Shown here piece after piece: positions 1 through 11,200 of a stretch of DNA of 64,000 nt (position 1 is the stretch's first letter; every line of letters begins with the position of its first letter). The DNA is from Limnomonas spitsbergensis. Its lineage: Eukaryota; Chlorophyta; Chlorophyceae; Chlamydomonadales. The notes beneath the pieces are model-generated. The model saw only the letters and a program-made list of their open reading frames with translations. It ran no database searches and had not been told where the DNA came from. Location of the stretch: contig JAYJMM010000101.1 of NCBI GenBank assembly GCA_037349105.1, positions 1,240,001 to 1,304,000 on the forward strand. The letters are read 5' to 3'. The position numbers and the translations under genes are program-made.

Positions 1-600
1 TTCCTGAACGTGACCAGACTCTTGCCCGACGAATCTCAAGCAACCTTGTGCGTCCATTACCTATCAGGCATGGATCCATCCCTGAAACAACGCTGCATTC
101 TAGACAAGGATGGAAATACCTGGCAATCACTGCCAAACCTCATGAAATTCGCATATGTCGAGGACCTGCGAATGACCAGTGCACGTGCCTGTTTCGTACC
201 AGTACCCAGATCCAGCTCTTCCGAAGAGGAAGAACGAGCCCAGTGCCCAGACCAGCTCCGCAAAGGAGGCCAAGAACTTCAAAACCCCGTTCGAGTCCTG
301 CCCGTACTACAAGCACGTGGGTGCACTGAGCAGCGCTGCCAAGCAGTCGTTGAACGAGTACAACCTGTGCTGGTACTGCCGGGCAGGTTGCCACCAAGCC
401 AAGAACTGTCCTGAAAAGAAGGAAAACAAGCCTCCTTCCCAGTAGGAAATTTTGCAGGAGGTATTCCCGGGTCCCCCTCCTGTCTCCAAATGTCATGTGT
501 GCACCGCAGTTGAGAACAATGTGTCTGACTGGCTCTGATTCAAGTGTTCGTTACAAATCACTCGATCATACGTCAGGAAGCTAGAGTTCATCAAGTCAAG
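1..600 (+). pseudogene. LTR-retrotransposon gag fragment with CCHC zinc knuckle
   Basis: Frame 1 from base 1 reads a gag-like helical segment (TRLLPDESQATLCVHYLSGM). Near base 180 the coherent reading moves to frame 2, which ends at a stop at 443-445. Frame 2 holds a canonical zinc knuckle, CWYCRAGCHQAKNC (C-x2-C-x4-H-x4-C, about 370-412), typical of Gag nucleocapsid domains. Downstream at about 510-600 a faint aspartic-protease-like stretch is possible but weak. The frameshift and the loss of everything after the knuckle indicate a decayed copy. The first 90 bases recur inverted at 601-690, so this piece and the minus-strand fragment at 493-1398 overlap in the part of gag they encode. The left end is cut by the window edge. 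Confidence 0.6.
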
Positions 601-690
601 TTGTTTCAGGGATGGATCCATGCCTGATAGGTAATGGACGCACAAGGTTGCTTGAGATTCGTCGGGCAAGAGTCTGGTCACGTTCAGGAA
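1..690. repeat. Perfect 90-bp inverted repeat with 510-bp loop
   Basis: Bases 1-90 are the exact reverse complement of 601-690 (90 of 90). Both arms encode the same gag segment. The repeat may extend left beyond the window. Confidence 0.95.
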
Positions 691-1398
691 TTGCTGGGAG
701 TACTGGGAGGTTGACTCGGAACCCTGGGTGATCATACGACCGACTAGTTGTTCGCGGGCAATGTCAACCGCTGAACGTACCTCGCCGGACACGAAGTTCG
801 TGAGGGCCAGGATGAACTCGTTTTGCTCGAACAGCATGTGGGACTCGATGTAGTTCATTAAGAACTCCTTGACCTCTGGATCGTCGATAAAGACAGACAT
901 GTCCTCGGGGTAGCGGTGACTGTTCTCGAGCAGCCAGCGCCTGAGCTCCTCGAAGCTCATCGCGATTAATCTCGGCTAGTTTTTGCACTGCTAGAAGAAC
1001 GGCTTGTTCATCCGGCCTGGTGCAGGCAAGGCTTGCTTGAGTTGTTTCTTGAATTGCTCGAACATCTCGTCCTGCGTGTAGGACGAAGTATGCTGGGCTG
1101 GTAGAGGGTCCGTGCTGCAGCCAGCGACGCAAGGTGTGATCAAGACTCGAGGGTTGGCCACCGCTGCGTATGTTGCAGGTGCCGGAACGTTCTCGGAAGC
1201 CACAGCGATGGGCTGGAGAGCTGGTCTCGGTGCAGCTACCGCAACTGGGACAGGGGCTTGTGCTTGTGCTTGTGCTGGTGCTGGGACTGGTACTGGTGCT
1301 GGTGCGGGAACGACAATGGCGGGAAGCTGGACAGGAGCTGGGTTGTCAACTTGCAGGTTGTTCACTGCGCGTTTGGATTTGTTTCGTTTAGCGACCAT
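493..1398 (-). pseudogene. Decayed retrotransposon gag, N-terminal part
   Basis: Reading from 1398 down, an Ala/Pro/Val-rich N-terminal segment (VPAPAPVPVPAPAQAQAQA) leads to TAYSY-less, charged helical sequence. The frame is then broken by two TAG stops near 990-970 and resumes in the same frame at 960 with MSFEELRRWLLEN. That continues to the TRLLPDESQATL block shared with the plus-strand fragment. An alternative frame bridges the stops (1132-764), so at least two small indels are likely. After the shared block the minus strand diverges into unrelated sequence and stops at 493. Together with the fragment at 1-445 it suggests one gag gene split by an inversion, or two facing copies. No reverse transcriptase is present nearby. 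Confidence 0.5.
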
Positions 1399-2212
1399 TA
1401 GATTGTGAACGACTGCGAAAGTTCAGTAATCAGGAAGCTTATGACTGGTCTGGACTGGAGGGTTCGGAATTCAAACCGTCGGAGTCGAACAACTCAAGTT
1501 ACGACACTTACTGGAATCAGTCAACGCAACAAGTGCGTGCCTTGGACTCGGGACAAGGGCTGGAAATCCGTCGGCTCCGCCGAGCTTGTCAGACCAGTAG
1601 TAAATACTGTCGAGTTGCTCTGGGGTTGGCCCTGATCCGGACACTGGACTGGGGTCGGTACTGGAATTCGAATAGTTTTAACCCTGACAGGTCTAAGGGA
1701 CGCGACTGCCCAGCACGCGTGTCTCAAAACTCTTTCGAGCCGACGGCAGGGTTCTGTCAATGAAACTGCGACAGGATCGAACCGATAAGGCTCTGGAACC
1801 ACCGAAGAGGTCCTAGGTGCCCTAGGGGGCAAGACTCTTATATCTAGACAAGGACTCACTGGTACTAGAACGTGGAGGGAGGTCCGGGACGGTGTTGAGG
1901 GTAGACGAGTAGACGGAGAGGTTGACTGAGGGGGGACTAGGTGCTCACGAGGGGAGACTTGCTGGAGACTAGAGATTTGATAGTGGGACAGTCAGGTATT
2001 GAGCCTGATGGATTGATCTCGTCTGAGACTTCCCGATGCCTAGCAGAGCTCGCTTATATGGGAGGTGCAGGGTTTAACCCGTGAGGGTTCTGGTCTGGGC
2101 TTGCCAGACGTCCCTGCAGCTTCCGTAGCGGTGCGGAAGCACCGATAACGTAAGCCAGGTCGCGTCAGCGCTGGTAATTCTGGGGTACTGGTTGGATGAC
2201 CATTACACATAC
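1399..2212. other. No supported gene
   Basis: Short open frames are present on both strands, the longest on the minus strand at 1521-1859. None has a recognisable motif or a convincing splice context. This could be the 3' part of the membrane-protein gene to the right or the untranslated leader of the gag fragment. Confidence 0.5.
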
Positions 2213-5200
2213 CTTGCTTGAGGTACTGCTGAGTGCGGAATGGCTCTAGTGACTGCTTGCTCGGCTGCTCTATTTTGGCTGCGACCTCTGCCTGTCGATC
2301 CTCGTCAGTCCCCAGCTGGGCAGTTGACTCTTGATACTGCTTTGAGGAACTTGCTGAACGCAACTTGTTCCACACTTTGAACAAGAAGTCGTCCTCCGCT
2401 TCCTGGAGAAGGTTGAGTGAAGGTGCAAAGGGGGGGGGCAAGGTTCTCAGGCTTAGGCAAGCAGGTTTAGGCAAGCTGCTCAGGCAAGCAGGCTAAGGCA
2501 AGCTGCTCAGGCTCAGGCAAGCTGCGTAGGAAGGATACACGTCTGCGCGCTGTCAAAAAAAGAAAGCAAATCGATTGTCTTGCAATGTCAGTTGTGTATC
2601 TCACTCACCCAGGCAAATATGATTGCTTCAACAGACCCACTCAGACTTTTGCCATGATGAGGATGGCAAGCACAAAAACATCAGCACAATGGCGGGCTTA
2701 ACTAAGATTTATCGGGCAACAACATGCTGGCGGGCTTAGTGGCTTACCTTAGATTTATCGGGCAACAGAGAAGTGGCCTTGGTCAGCATGAAGGCCATGA
2801 CCGACAAGACGCCGACGAAAAAAGCGAGGTACAAGGCAGCCAACACGGCGACTGCAACCGGCAAGGTGCCTTGCCCCGAAACCATGATTCCGAAGGCCTG
2901 TGGACAATGGGGCATGCCTCAGAGAATTTCGGGTCAAGGGTTTAGGCAACGTGAGGGGGGTTCAGGGTTAAGGCACCATGGTTTCAAAGGCATTTTGACA
3001 TAGGAGGCATGCCTCAGAGGGTTCGACGTTTTATGCACCGTGGCTTCAAAGGCCTGTTTAAGACGTGGGGGACATGTCTCATAGAGTTTAGGATTAAGGA
3101 TTTAGACACTGAGGTTTCAACAGCCTTTTGACACAAGGGGCATGTTGCAGAGGGTTTGGGGGTTCGGGCACCTTGTTTCAATTTTGTTTTGACATGGGGG
3201 GCAGAGGTTCAGGGCTAAGGGGTGTAGGTGCCATGGTTTCAAAGACCTGTCGATATGGGGGGCACGTCTCAGAGGATTCAGCATCCACTATGTAGGGCTT
3301 AGGGGTGCCAAGACACCTGTCCACGTTGCGGGCCTTTCGACAGATATCTTGGCACATAGAGGAGGGTTAAGGGTTTTTGACATGGTGCTAAAGTATGGCA
3401 TGTGCAGCTTGCGAGGGGGAAGGTGTGCCTCAGATGGCATGCAGTTTGCAGGAATCTCATGCTTTGATACGTACCATATCACAAAGAGTCCTCACAACAG
3501 ATGCAGCGAAATTGCAGCTGAAGTGATTCAAATTGCAGCTGGAGTGATTCAAATTGCAGCTGAAGTGATTCAAATTGCAGCTGAAGTGATTCAAATTGCA
3601 GCTGAAGGGATTCAGATTGCAGCTGAAGTGTTTCAAATTGCAGTTGAAGTGATTAAAAATGCAGGTGAAGTGATTCATTTTGCAGCTGAAGTGATTCAAA
3701 TTGCAGCTGAAGTGATTCAAATTGCAGCTGAAATGGTTTAAATGCAGCTGAAGTGATCAGCAGCCCACCTCTGACATGTACGTGGAGGTTTTTAATTTTA
3801 GGTGTAGGATTTAGGGAGAGTGAACAGCAGCCCACCTCTGACATGTCCGTAAAAGTGTGGGGTTTAGGGTGCAGGATTTAGGGATAGTGTACAGCAGCTC
3901 ACCTCTGACATTCCCATGACGGTTGTGGTTAGGAGGATCAGCTCCAGCCTCGGGAACACCAGCAGGGCTGGCAGCGCCCGGCTCCCATCCGTCCACTTCC
4001 AGCGCCAAAACACGATCAGCAGCTGGTGCAGAATCACCAGGACCGCCATAGCTATCGCTACGAGAAGCAGCTGCTCATATACTGAGAGGGAGATGTTTGC
4101 CTGGCATATGGTTGGAAGTGTACGGCAGAAAGTGTAGGGTTATAAGTGTAGGGAAGAAAGTGTAGGGTTGGAAGTGTAGGGAAGAAAGTGTAGGGTAAGA
4201 AGTGTAGGGAAGAAAGTGTAAGGTAAGAAGTGTAGGGAAGAAAGTGTAGGGTAAGAAGTGTAGGGAAGAAAGTGTAGGGTTATAAGTGTAGGGAAGAAAG
4301 TGCAGGGTAAGAATTGTAGGGAAGAAAGTGTAGGGTAAGAAGTGTACGGCAGAAAGTGTAGGGTTGTAAGTGTAGGGAAGAAAGTGTAGGGTAAGAAGTG
4401 TAGGGCATAAAGTGTAGGGTTATAAGTGTAGGGAAGAAAGTGTAGGGTTGGAAGTGTAGGGCATAAAGTGTAGGGTAAGAAGTTTAGGGAAGAAAGTGTA
4501 GGGTAAGAAGTGTAGGGAAGAAAGTGTAGGGTAAGAAGTTTAGGGAAGAAAGTGTAGGGTAAGAAGTGTAGGGAAGAAAGTGTAAGGTAAAAAGTGTAGG
4601 GAAGAAAATTTAGGGAATAAAAGTAGGGAAGAAAGTGTAGGGTTATAAGTGTAGGGAAGAAAGTGTAGGGTTAGAAGTGAAGGGAAGAAAGTGTAGGGTA
4701 AGAAGTGTAGGGAATAAAGTGTAGGGAAGAAAGTGTAGGGTTGGCAGTGTAGGGGAGAAAGTGTAGGGTTAGAAGTGTAGGGAAGAAAGTGTAGGGTTGG
4801 AAGTGTGGAGGAGAAAGTGTGGGGTAAGAAGTGTAGGGAAGAAAGTGTAGGGAAGAAAGTGTAGGGTAAGAAATGTAGGGAAGAAAGTGTAGGGTTAGAA
4901 GTGTAGGGAAATAAAAGTAAAGCTGAAAGGTGAAAGTGGAAGTTAAGAAGTGTACGGTTGAAAGTTTAGGATCGAAGTTGTGTGAAGTAATTAGGGGTGC
5001 AGGGTTAGAAGCTCTGGGTAAGAAGTGAAGGGTTGAGGGGTCAGTAGAAAAAGACATCGACCTGACCCGCCAGTTGGGGCGTGTGCCCTTACATGAATAC
5101 AAAAACAGCATGGTGCATTTCACAGGTTTATGAGAAAGGACCACAAAGACGAATCGCAGAGTTAGGATAGCAATGTGATTTCAGCTGAGTTGTTATTGAC

Positions 5201-7761
5201 CTGGGGTCAGTCGATCATTCACCCCTCATAATTAAAACCCACTCACTCCCCCACTGCAGCTTAACACCCCCCCCTCGCTATGTTTTTTGTGTTATACAGT
5301 TCAAGGTACCACCCAAAGCCTCTTCAAAGGTGCCAGACGGAGCAAAACGGGGGGGACATAGCAACCCAAACTCAAACAGACACGCGCCAACCACCGGAAG
5401 TCCGAAACCAGTGCCACAAACCCACACAACCAAACACATATCAACACTCCCCACCATGCACCGACCCCCCCCCCCATCGCACATACCGAACTGCAAACAC
5501 ACGCACCAGCCCCTACACACCTTAAAACTTGGCAATCCAAGGGCGTCTTTGGCAGACTGAGTGGCCGCAGCTCCAACAGCCGCTGCGCCGGCCACGGCCG
5601 ACGAGTTACTAATGAAGGTGTCTGACTGTTGCAGCATCCTGATGCCAGCCATCAGGCCCCCCCTGTTCTCCGGACATGCCACCGGCCGCCCACGAGAAGC
5701 CAAATCCCCAGTCACTCCCATCTCCCGCCAGCGCTCCACAGCCTCTCGCCACAAGCCCCGACCGGGCAGCACTCCTGACTGGTGCAAGGCATGCAACTGC
5801 AGGATCTCGTCTTCAGAGGCTGGCTGGGACCAATGGGTAAACCGCCCTATTGCTGCCTGCAAGAGTCTGTGGACTCCGGTCTGCAGCTGCTGCTGTGACG
5901 CCAACGGCGGTGGTGAGGGTGGGGATGGCGACGGTACAGCTCCCGCGGAAGGCTCTGCTGCGCTCCCGCACTGTGCCCTACTGTCACCCCCCAAGATGTT
6001 TGTGCGGTACAACGTCCACACCATTTCACACGCAAGCGCGCGGTACGTTGACGACGTGTTGGCCTGCGGTACAAAACGGCTTTTAGGGATGTAATTTTTC
6101 GTGAACGGCGATACACAGTCAACAGCAGTGGCCAGCGCTCATCCCGTTGCAGCACAAGGGAGAAGGGACTGCTGGTGTAAGGGTCAGGTGGCACCGCAGC
6201 GAGATGGCGCAGCACAGAGCAGCAAGGGCCGCGGGTTTATGGTTTAAGGTGTGACAGCACACTTCGTAGCATAAGGCAGAAAGGGCTGTGGGTCTATGAT
6301 TTAGGGTAGGCACCGCACCGCATCACACAGCACAGAATGGCGTTTGTGTTTCTGGACCATATCACCTTGGAGGGCCACTAAGCGGCCACCAATGGGCTGT
6401 TTGAGACCAAGTCATTACCAGGCTACGGCCGATGACCCAAGCAGAAGGGCCTGCTGCACCCCCCCCTGGGTCTGCTGCAGCAGACAGGGCCTGTTGCATC
6501 CACCCCGGGGCCCAGGCCTGCTTCATCCCCCTTGGGCACAGGTCATGAAGTAGCAGATTTTTTACAAATTTGACACCGGTAACAAGGACAGTGCAGAAAA
6601 CACACACCTGTACACCCGAAGTCAGGGAGAAGAATTGGACCGAGGACAGGATGGACATGCCTGCACCACCAAGGGTAACTGCGGATGCGGCCTACAGGGG
6701 GGAGTGAGTGAATGAAGAGGTGACTTGAACCGAAGGCAGGATGGGGGTCATATCAGGGCTTTCTGTGTTCCTGGAGTGACTCACCTGTGCCGCCGCCACA
6801 GCCCCGCCTATAGCGCCTCCAGCCGCGGCGAGTGTGGATACAGCAGCAGCAAAGACCACAGTGGCAACCAGCTTCACAGGCAGAGAGTTGGCCAGGACGA
6901 TTGTGAGGTGGCAGATCAGAATGCCTGGCAGATCAGAATGCCTGACAGATCAGAATGCCTGACAGATCAGAATGCCTGATATGTGTATTAGCTCATTAAT
7001 GCGCACCAGACCACCTTGTGGGGCCACTAATAGGCAGATTGGGACATGGCAATGACCAGGCTTGGTTCAGCTGCCCCCCCGGCTTAAGGTATATAGCTGG
7101 ATTGTAGCTGCACTACGCTAGATAGATCCTAGATAGATCCTAGATAAATCCAGCTTGACACATGCTCTGAGGTTGATGCATAGATGCCGTCACCGCAACG
7201 ACTCATATCGTGATCTGAGACTAGGATCGTTCCAACCGAGTGTTGTAATCGACTCTGCATTCCACAGAGTCTTCATTGTAGCCTGATACAGCTGCAATAG
7301 GAGCCTCAACTGGGAGGGATCCACAAGTGCCATGCAAGGACACCATGCAAGGACGCCATGAGGGGGCCGATGCAGATGCACCATGCTGGGGGGGGACGCC
7401 TTGCATGGGCGCCATGCCATGCAGAAGCAACATGCCGTGTAGGGACACTATTCCATGCAGAGGGGGGCGTCATGCCATGCAGAGGCAACAGGCAATGAGG
7501 CCATGCGGTGCACCATGCCAAGCAGAGGCAACATTCCATACAGAGGGGGGCATCCTGCCATATAGAGGCACAATTCCATGCCGAAGTGCCATGCGGAATT
7601 TCCAAGTGGGGGCATCTGCGAGTGCCACTTGCCTTGGCGGTGATCGCAGCGGTGACAACAGCCTCAGCCGCTGTCTGTGCTGCGGTGAGGTTGAGAGAGG
7701 GTAGCAGGGAGACACCTGCAGCATGCATCAGCATCCGGCCTTTTTCAAGCACCAAAACAAT
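2213..7761 (-). CDS. Polytopic membrane protein, C-terminal region (multi-exon)
   Basis: Exons inferred from splice signals, frame and phase, in coding order: 7633-7761 (GC donor, GCAAGT), 7194-7309, 6785-6924 (or acceptor 6941), 6608-6691, 5521-6063, 3903-4100, 2748-2897, 2213-2402. Exon 6785-6924 encodes a hydrophobic span (VKLVATVVFAAAVSTLAAAG). The next exons read SILSSVQFFSLTSGV and a 181-residue loop with a [10 protein letters not shown] stretch. Exon 3903-4100 gives LLLVAIAMAVLVILHQLLIV followed by LPALLVFPRLELILL. Exon 2748-2897 encodes two more spans (PVAVAVLAALYLAFFVGVL). The last exon is a charged, Gln/Glu-rich cytoplasmic tail. The pattern resembles the membrane domain at the C-terminus of large cell-surface proteins of volvocine algae; that comparison is from memory. 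No function is assigned. It may be the downstream part of the Pro-rich gene at 8295-12792, but the phase of that junction (phase 1 into phase 0) needs an unseen exon. The 3' end of the gene was not found. Confidence 0.6.
2403..2747. other. Intron with short Leu-codon-like repeat
   Basis: Between the last two recognised exons. About 2450-2527 is a run of GGCAAGCTGCTCAGG-like units. A good branch and pyrimidine stretch ending in CTTCTCCAG (minus strand) precedes exon 2213-2402. Confidence 0.5.
2690..2760. repeat. Duplicated splice-donor segment
   Basis: The donor end of exon 2748-2897 (minus-strand CCCGATAAATCTAAG followed by gtaagc) has a second, decayed copy at about 2700-2722. Confidence 0.65.
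2898..3345. repeat. Array of copies of a splice acceptor and exon start
   Basis: Five to six diverged units of about 60-90 bp, each matching on the minus strand the real acceptor region at 2898-2925 and the first bases of the exon (GCCTTCGGAATCATGG). Examples lie around 2965-3020, 3035-3085, 3110-3150 and 3230-3275. Two copies keep an AG acceptor directly before GCCTTTGAA or GTCTTTGAA. Confidence 0.7.
3511..3740. repeat. 21-bp minisatellite, about 11 copies
   Basis: Unit ATTGCAGCTGAAGTGATTCA plus one A. Being a multiple of three it leaves long open frames on both strands that are not genes. It lies inside an intron of the membrane-protein gene. Confidence 0.95.
3757..3925. repeat. Triplicated exon end with splice donor
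   Basis: The minus-strand motif ATGTCAGAGGTGRGCTGCTG occurs three times, at about 3760-3785, 3827-3850 and 3890-3910. The copy at 3890-3910 is the real 3' end of exon 3903-4100 with donor GTGAGC. The other two carry donor-like GTGGGC and lie downstream in the intron, about 65 bp apart. Confidence 0.85.
4105..4960. repeat. 14-bp minisatellite (AAGTGTAGGGAAGA / AAGTGTAGGGTAAG)
   Basis: About 60 units of two alternating 14-bp variants fill most of the intron between exons 5521-6063 and 3903-4100. It starts within a few bases of the acceptor of exon 3903-4100. Confidence 0.95.
4961..5520. other. Remaining intron sequence
   Basis: A hydrophobic minus-strand stretch at about 5060-5150 could be a small exon but lacks a compatible acceptor. 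The C-rich tract at 5400-5520 lies just after the donor of exon 5521-6063. Confidence 0.4.
6064..6607. other. Intron with decayed repeats
   Basis: Contains two diverged copies of a roughly 75-bp unit (CAGCACAGAGCAGCAAGGGC / CAGCACACTTCGTAGCATAA) at about 6200-6345, and CTGCTGCACCCCCCCTGGG repeats at 6445-6535. No coding evidence. Confidence 0.5.
6906..6978. repeat. 17-bp repeat carrying four tandem splice acceptors
   Basis: Four copies of CAGATCAGAATGCCTGR. On the minus strand each gives a 3' splice site (CTGNCAG followed by GCATTCTGATC) at 6924, 6941, 6958 and 6975. As 17 is not a multiple of three, each acceptor sets a different frame. The copy at 6941 joins in phase with exon 7194-7309; the one at 6924 would need phase 1 upstream. 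Confidence 0.85.
7310..7632. repeat. CATGCARRGRCRCCATGC-type intronic repeat
   Basis: Irregular units of about 13-30 bp built on ATGCCATGCAGAGGCAACA. Open frames on both strands here are repeat artefacts. Confidence 0.8.
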
Positions 7762-8294
7762 CTCAACAAAAAATGTTCACAGGCCAAGAAGCATAACTAT
7801 TAGCTGACAATGAGGAGGGGGTAGCAGGGTCCCAATATGTATTTGCTTGGACCGAGGCGACCTGGCAGGTACAAGTGCTCCTTGAAATTTAGCAGATTTT
7901 GGTCCCAATATGCGTTCAGAGGTAGCCCAGCAGCTCCTGCTGCTCTGGAATTAAGCAACACCTGTCCTGATTTGCATTCTTTGGCAGTATCCCCCTGGCC
8001 ATGACTACCCGACAGCTTCTGCTGCTCCCTTCAACTAAGCAACATGATGTCCTGATTCATATTCAGTAGTTTCATCCCGCTGGCCATGACTACCGTAATT
8101 AGAAATTAAGGGCCTTTCGATGGAAGTGCAATAGTGCATCACACCTGTGCCGAGACCAGGATAAATATTACGGCCGACCAAATCTGGACGGCAGTTTGGC
8201 CTGCCTGCCTGCCAGCCGTCCGAACTGCCGAAGGCAGTTTAGCTTCGGCCGAGTAGAAATGTAAGGTCCGTAACTACCCTGAAGTGCATCACAC
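7762..8294. other. Intron or spacer with duplicated donor
   Basis: At 8138-8172 there is a near copy of 8284-8320 (GTGCATCACACCTGT then GAGACCAGG). This duplicates the probable donor end of the Pro-rich exon. Two diverged copies of a GCAGCAGRAGCTG-containing block lie at about 7925-7965 and 8005-8035. No clear exon was found that would bridge the phase gap between the Pro-rich exon and exon 7633-7761. Confidence 0.5.
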
Positions 8295-11200
8295 CTGTTC
8301 TGAGACCAGGAGAGATAAATGGAGGATAAGGGGCCGTAAGAGAGGTCTGCTGAGAGCCAGCCGATGAGCGAGGGGCAACACCTCCCGGTGGCGACGGGAG
8401 CGATGGGGGGTAGGAGGGTACTGGAGGATAGGGAGAGGATTGAGTGTAGGAGGGTTGGTGTGGTGGGGAGGACGGTGGAGTCGCGGAGGCGATGGGTTCA
8501 AGGTACGGGGGCGGTGGGGAAACTGAGGATGATGGAGACATAAGAAGTATCACGGGGTAAGCAGGCGGAGATAGATGGAAGGGTAAGGGTGAGGGTGACG
8601 GAGGTGGTGGTGGTGGTGCAGAGGGTGTGGGTGAGGGGAAGGGTGCGTGTGGGGGTGAGGGTGGCGAGGCAGAGGGTAGGGTAGGTGACGGAGAGGGTGG
8701 AGACGTCCAGGGAGGCGAGGATAAGGGTGAGGGTGAGGGTGGAGAGGAAGAGGGTGGCCAGGTGGTCGTTGGGGATGGCGAGGGGGACGAGGTAGATGGT
8801 AAAGGGGAGGGTAGAGAGGAAGAGGGTGGTGAGGGAGAGGGTGGCGAGGGAGTCCGTGGGGATGGCAAGGGAGACGAGGAAAAGGGTGCAGGGGAGAGTT
8901 GAGAGAAAGATGGTGGCGAGGTAGTCGGTGGGGATGGCAAAGGAGGCGAGGATAAGGGTGTAGTAGGGAAGGGTTGAGAGGTATTAGAGGGTGGCGAGGG
9001 AGTAGGTGGGGATGGCGAGGGAAGTGGGGATAAGGGTGAAGGGGGGAGCGGTGAGGGAGTAGGTGGAGATGGTGATGAAAGTGATGACGAGGGTGGAGGA
9101 TAGAGCAGCAAGGGAGGTGGTGGTAAGGGTGGAGGGGGGAGCGATGAGGGAGATGGTGGGGATGGCGAGAGAGGTGGTGATAAAGATAGAGGAGAGGTTG
9201 GCCCGGGAGGAAGGGTGGAGGGCGACAGAGGTGGTGGTGCTGGGGGTGACGAAGAGGATAGTGAAGGAGAGGGTGGCCAGGGTGGAAACGGGGAGGATGG
9301 GGGAGGTGAAGTGAATGATGGCAAGGGAGGTGATGGAGAGGGTGATGGGGAAGAGGGAGATGTAGGTGGTGTGGAGAAAAGAGAGGGTGGTGAGGGAGGA
9401 AGTGGTGAGGGAGGGGAGGGGGAGGGGGGTGGAAGAGGGGGTGAAGAAGGTGAGGGTGGCAAGGTTGAGGGTAGTGTGAGTGACGGTGGAGGGGGCAAGG
9501 GCAGCGGGGGTGGGGGTGTTGGGGGTGAGGGTGCTGGGGGTAAGTGTGTTGAAGGTGAGGTGGGTGAGGGTGGAGAGGGTGAGGGCGATGTGGTTGGAGA
9601 AGGCAAGGGCAGCGAGGGTGGGGGTGAAAAGGGCAAGGGCAGCGGGGGTGGGGGTGTTGGGGGCGAGGGTGCTGGGGGTGAGGGTTGAGAGGGCGAGGGC
9701 AGTGAGGGTTGAGAGGGCAAGGGTGGTAAGGGTGGTAAGGGTGAGGGTTGAGAGGGCAAGGGCAGCGGGGGTGGGAGTGCTTGGGGCGAGGGTGCTGGGG
9801 GTGAGGGTGTTGAAGGTGAGGTGGGTGAGGGTGGAGAGGGCGAGGGAAGTGAGGGTTGAGAGGGCAAGGGTGGTAAGGGTGGGGGTGGAGAGGGCAAGGG
9901 CAGCGAGGGTGGGGGTGTTGGGGGCGAGGGTGATGGGGGTGTTGAGGGCGAGGGTGATGGGGGTGAGGGTGGACAGGGTGAGGGCAGAGAGGGTGGAGAG
10001 GGCAAGGGTAGCAACGGTGGGGGTGCTGGGGGCGAGGGTGCTGGGGGTGAGGGTGTTGAAGGCGAGGTGGGTGAGGGTGGAGAGGGTGAGGGCGATGAGG
10101 GTGGAATAGGCAAAGGTGGTAAGGGTGAGGGTGGAGAGGGTGAGGGCGGTGAAGGCGAGGGTGTTGAGGTCGATGAGGGGAAGGGCGGGGCGGATGACGG
10201 TGGAGTGGGGGAGGGGGAGGGGGGTGAGGGCAAGAGGGGTAATGGAGAGGGGGTTAAGGAGAAGGGAGAGGGTGGAGTTGGTAAGGGTGGCGAGGGGGAG
10301 GGCGGCGAGGGGGAGGGCAGTGAGGGAAAGGGTGGAGAGGGGGAGGGTGGTGAATGGAAGGGTGGAGGGATGAAGGGGGGAGAGGGGGAGGGTGGTGACG
10401 GTAATGGTGGAGGGGTGGGGGGGGTGGAGGGGGAGGGTGGTGAGGGAAATGTTGGAGGGTTAGAGGAGGGAGAGGGAGAGGGTGATGAGGGAAATGGTGG
10501 AGGGGTAGAGGGGGAGGGTGGTGAAGGGAAAGGTGGAGAGGGGGAGGGTGGTAATGGGAAAGGTGGAGAGGGGGAGGGTGATGAGGGAAATGGTGGAGGT
10601 GTGGAGGGGGGAGAGGGGGAGGGTGGAAAGGTGGAGGGTGGTGAGGGGGGAGGAGTGGTGGGGGGAGAGGGGGACGGTGATGAGGGTAAGGGTGGAGGAG
10701 TGGAGGAGGGAGAGGGGGAGGGGGGTGAGGGGTAGGGTAAAGGGGGGAAGGGGGGAGAGGGGGACGGTGGTGAGGGGAAGGTGGGAGAGGGGGGCGGTTG
10801 TGAAGGAAAGGTGGGAGAGGGGGGCGGTTGTGAAAGAAAGGGTGGAGGGGTGGAGGGCGGAGGTGGGGAGGTGGGTGAAGCAGAGGGTGGAGAGGGTGGT
10901 GGTGGTGAAGGTGGAGGGGATGGGGGAATTGACGGTGGAGAGGGAGAGAGGGGTAAGGGAGACAGGAAGGATGGGGAGGTCGGTGAAGGAAAAGGAGGAG
11001 AGGGTGGGGGAGGTAGGGTTGGAGATGGTGGGGGAGGGGAGGGTGGAGAGGCAGAGGGGGGTAAGGGAGACGGGGGTGATTGAGAGGGGGGTGAAGGGAA
11101 AGGAGGAGAGGGTGGGAGAGGGGGGGTTGGAGATGATGGGGGAGGGGAGGGTGGAGAGGGAGAGGGGGGTAAGGGAGACGTGGGGGATGGGGAGGTCGGT

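Noticed and set aside
3349..3741. ORFs with IQIAAEV or NHFSCNL repeats
   Set aside because: The 21-bp minisatellite is a multiple of three and gives open frames on both strands.
4671..5144. 157-residue minus ORF (TLHFLPYTSYP repeats)
   Set aside because: Mostly the 14-bp minisatellite. A short non-repeat part near 5060-5144 was considered as an exon, but no acceptor gave an open frame.
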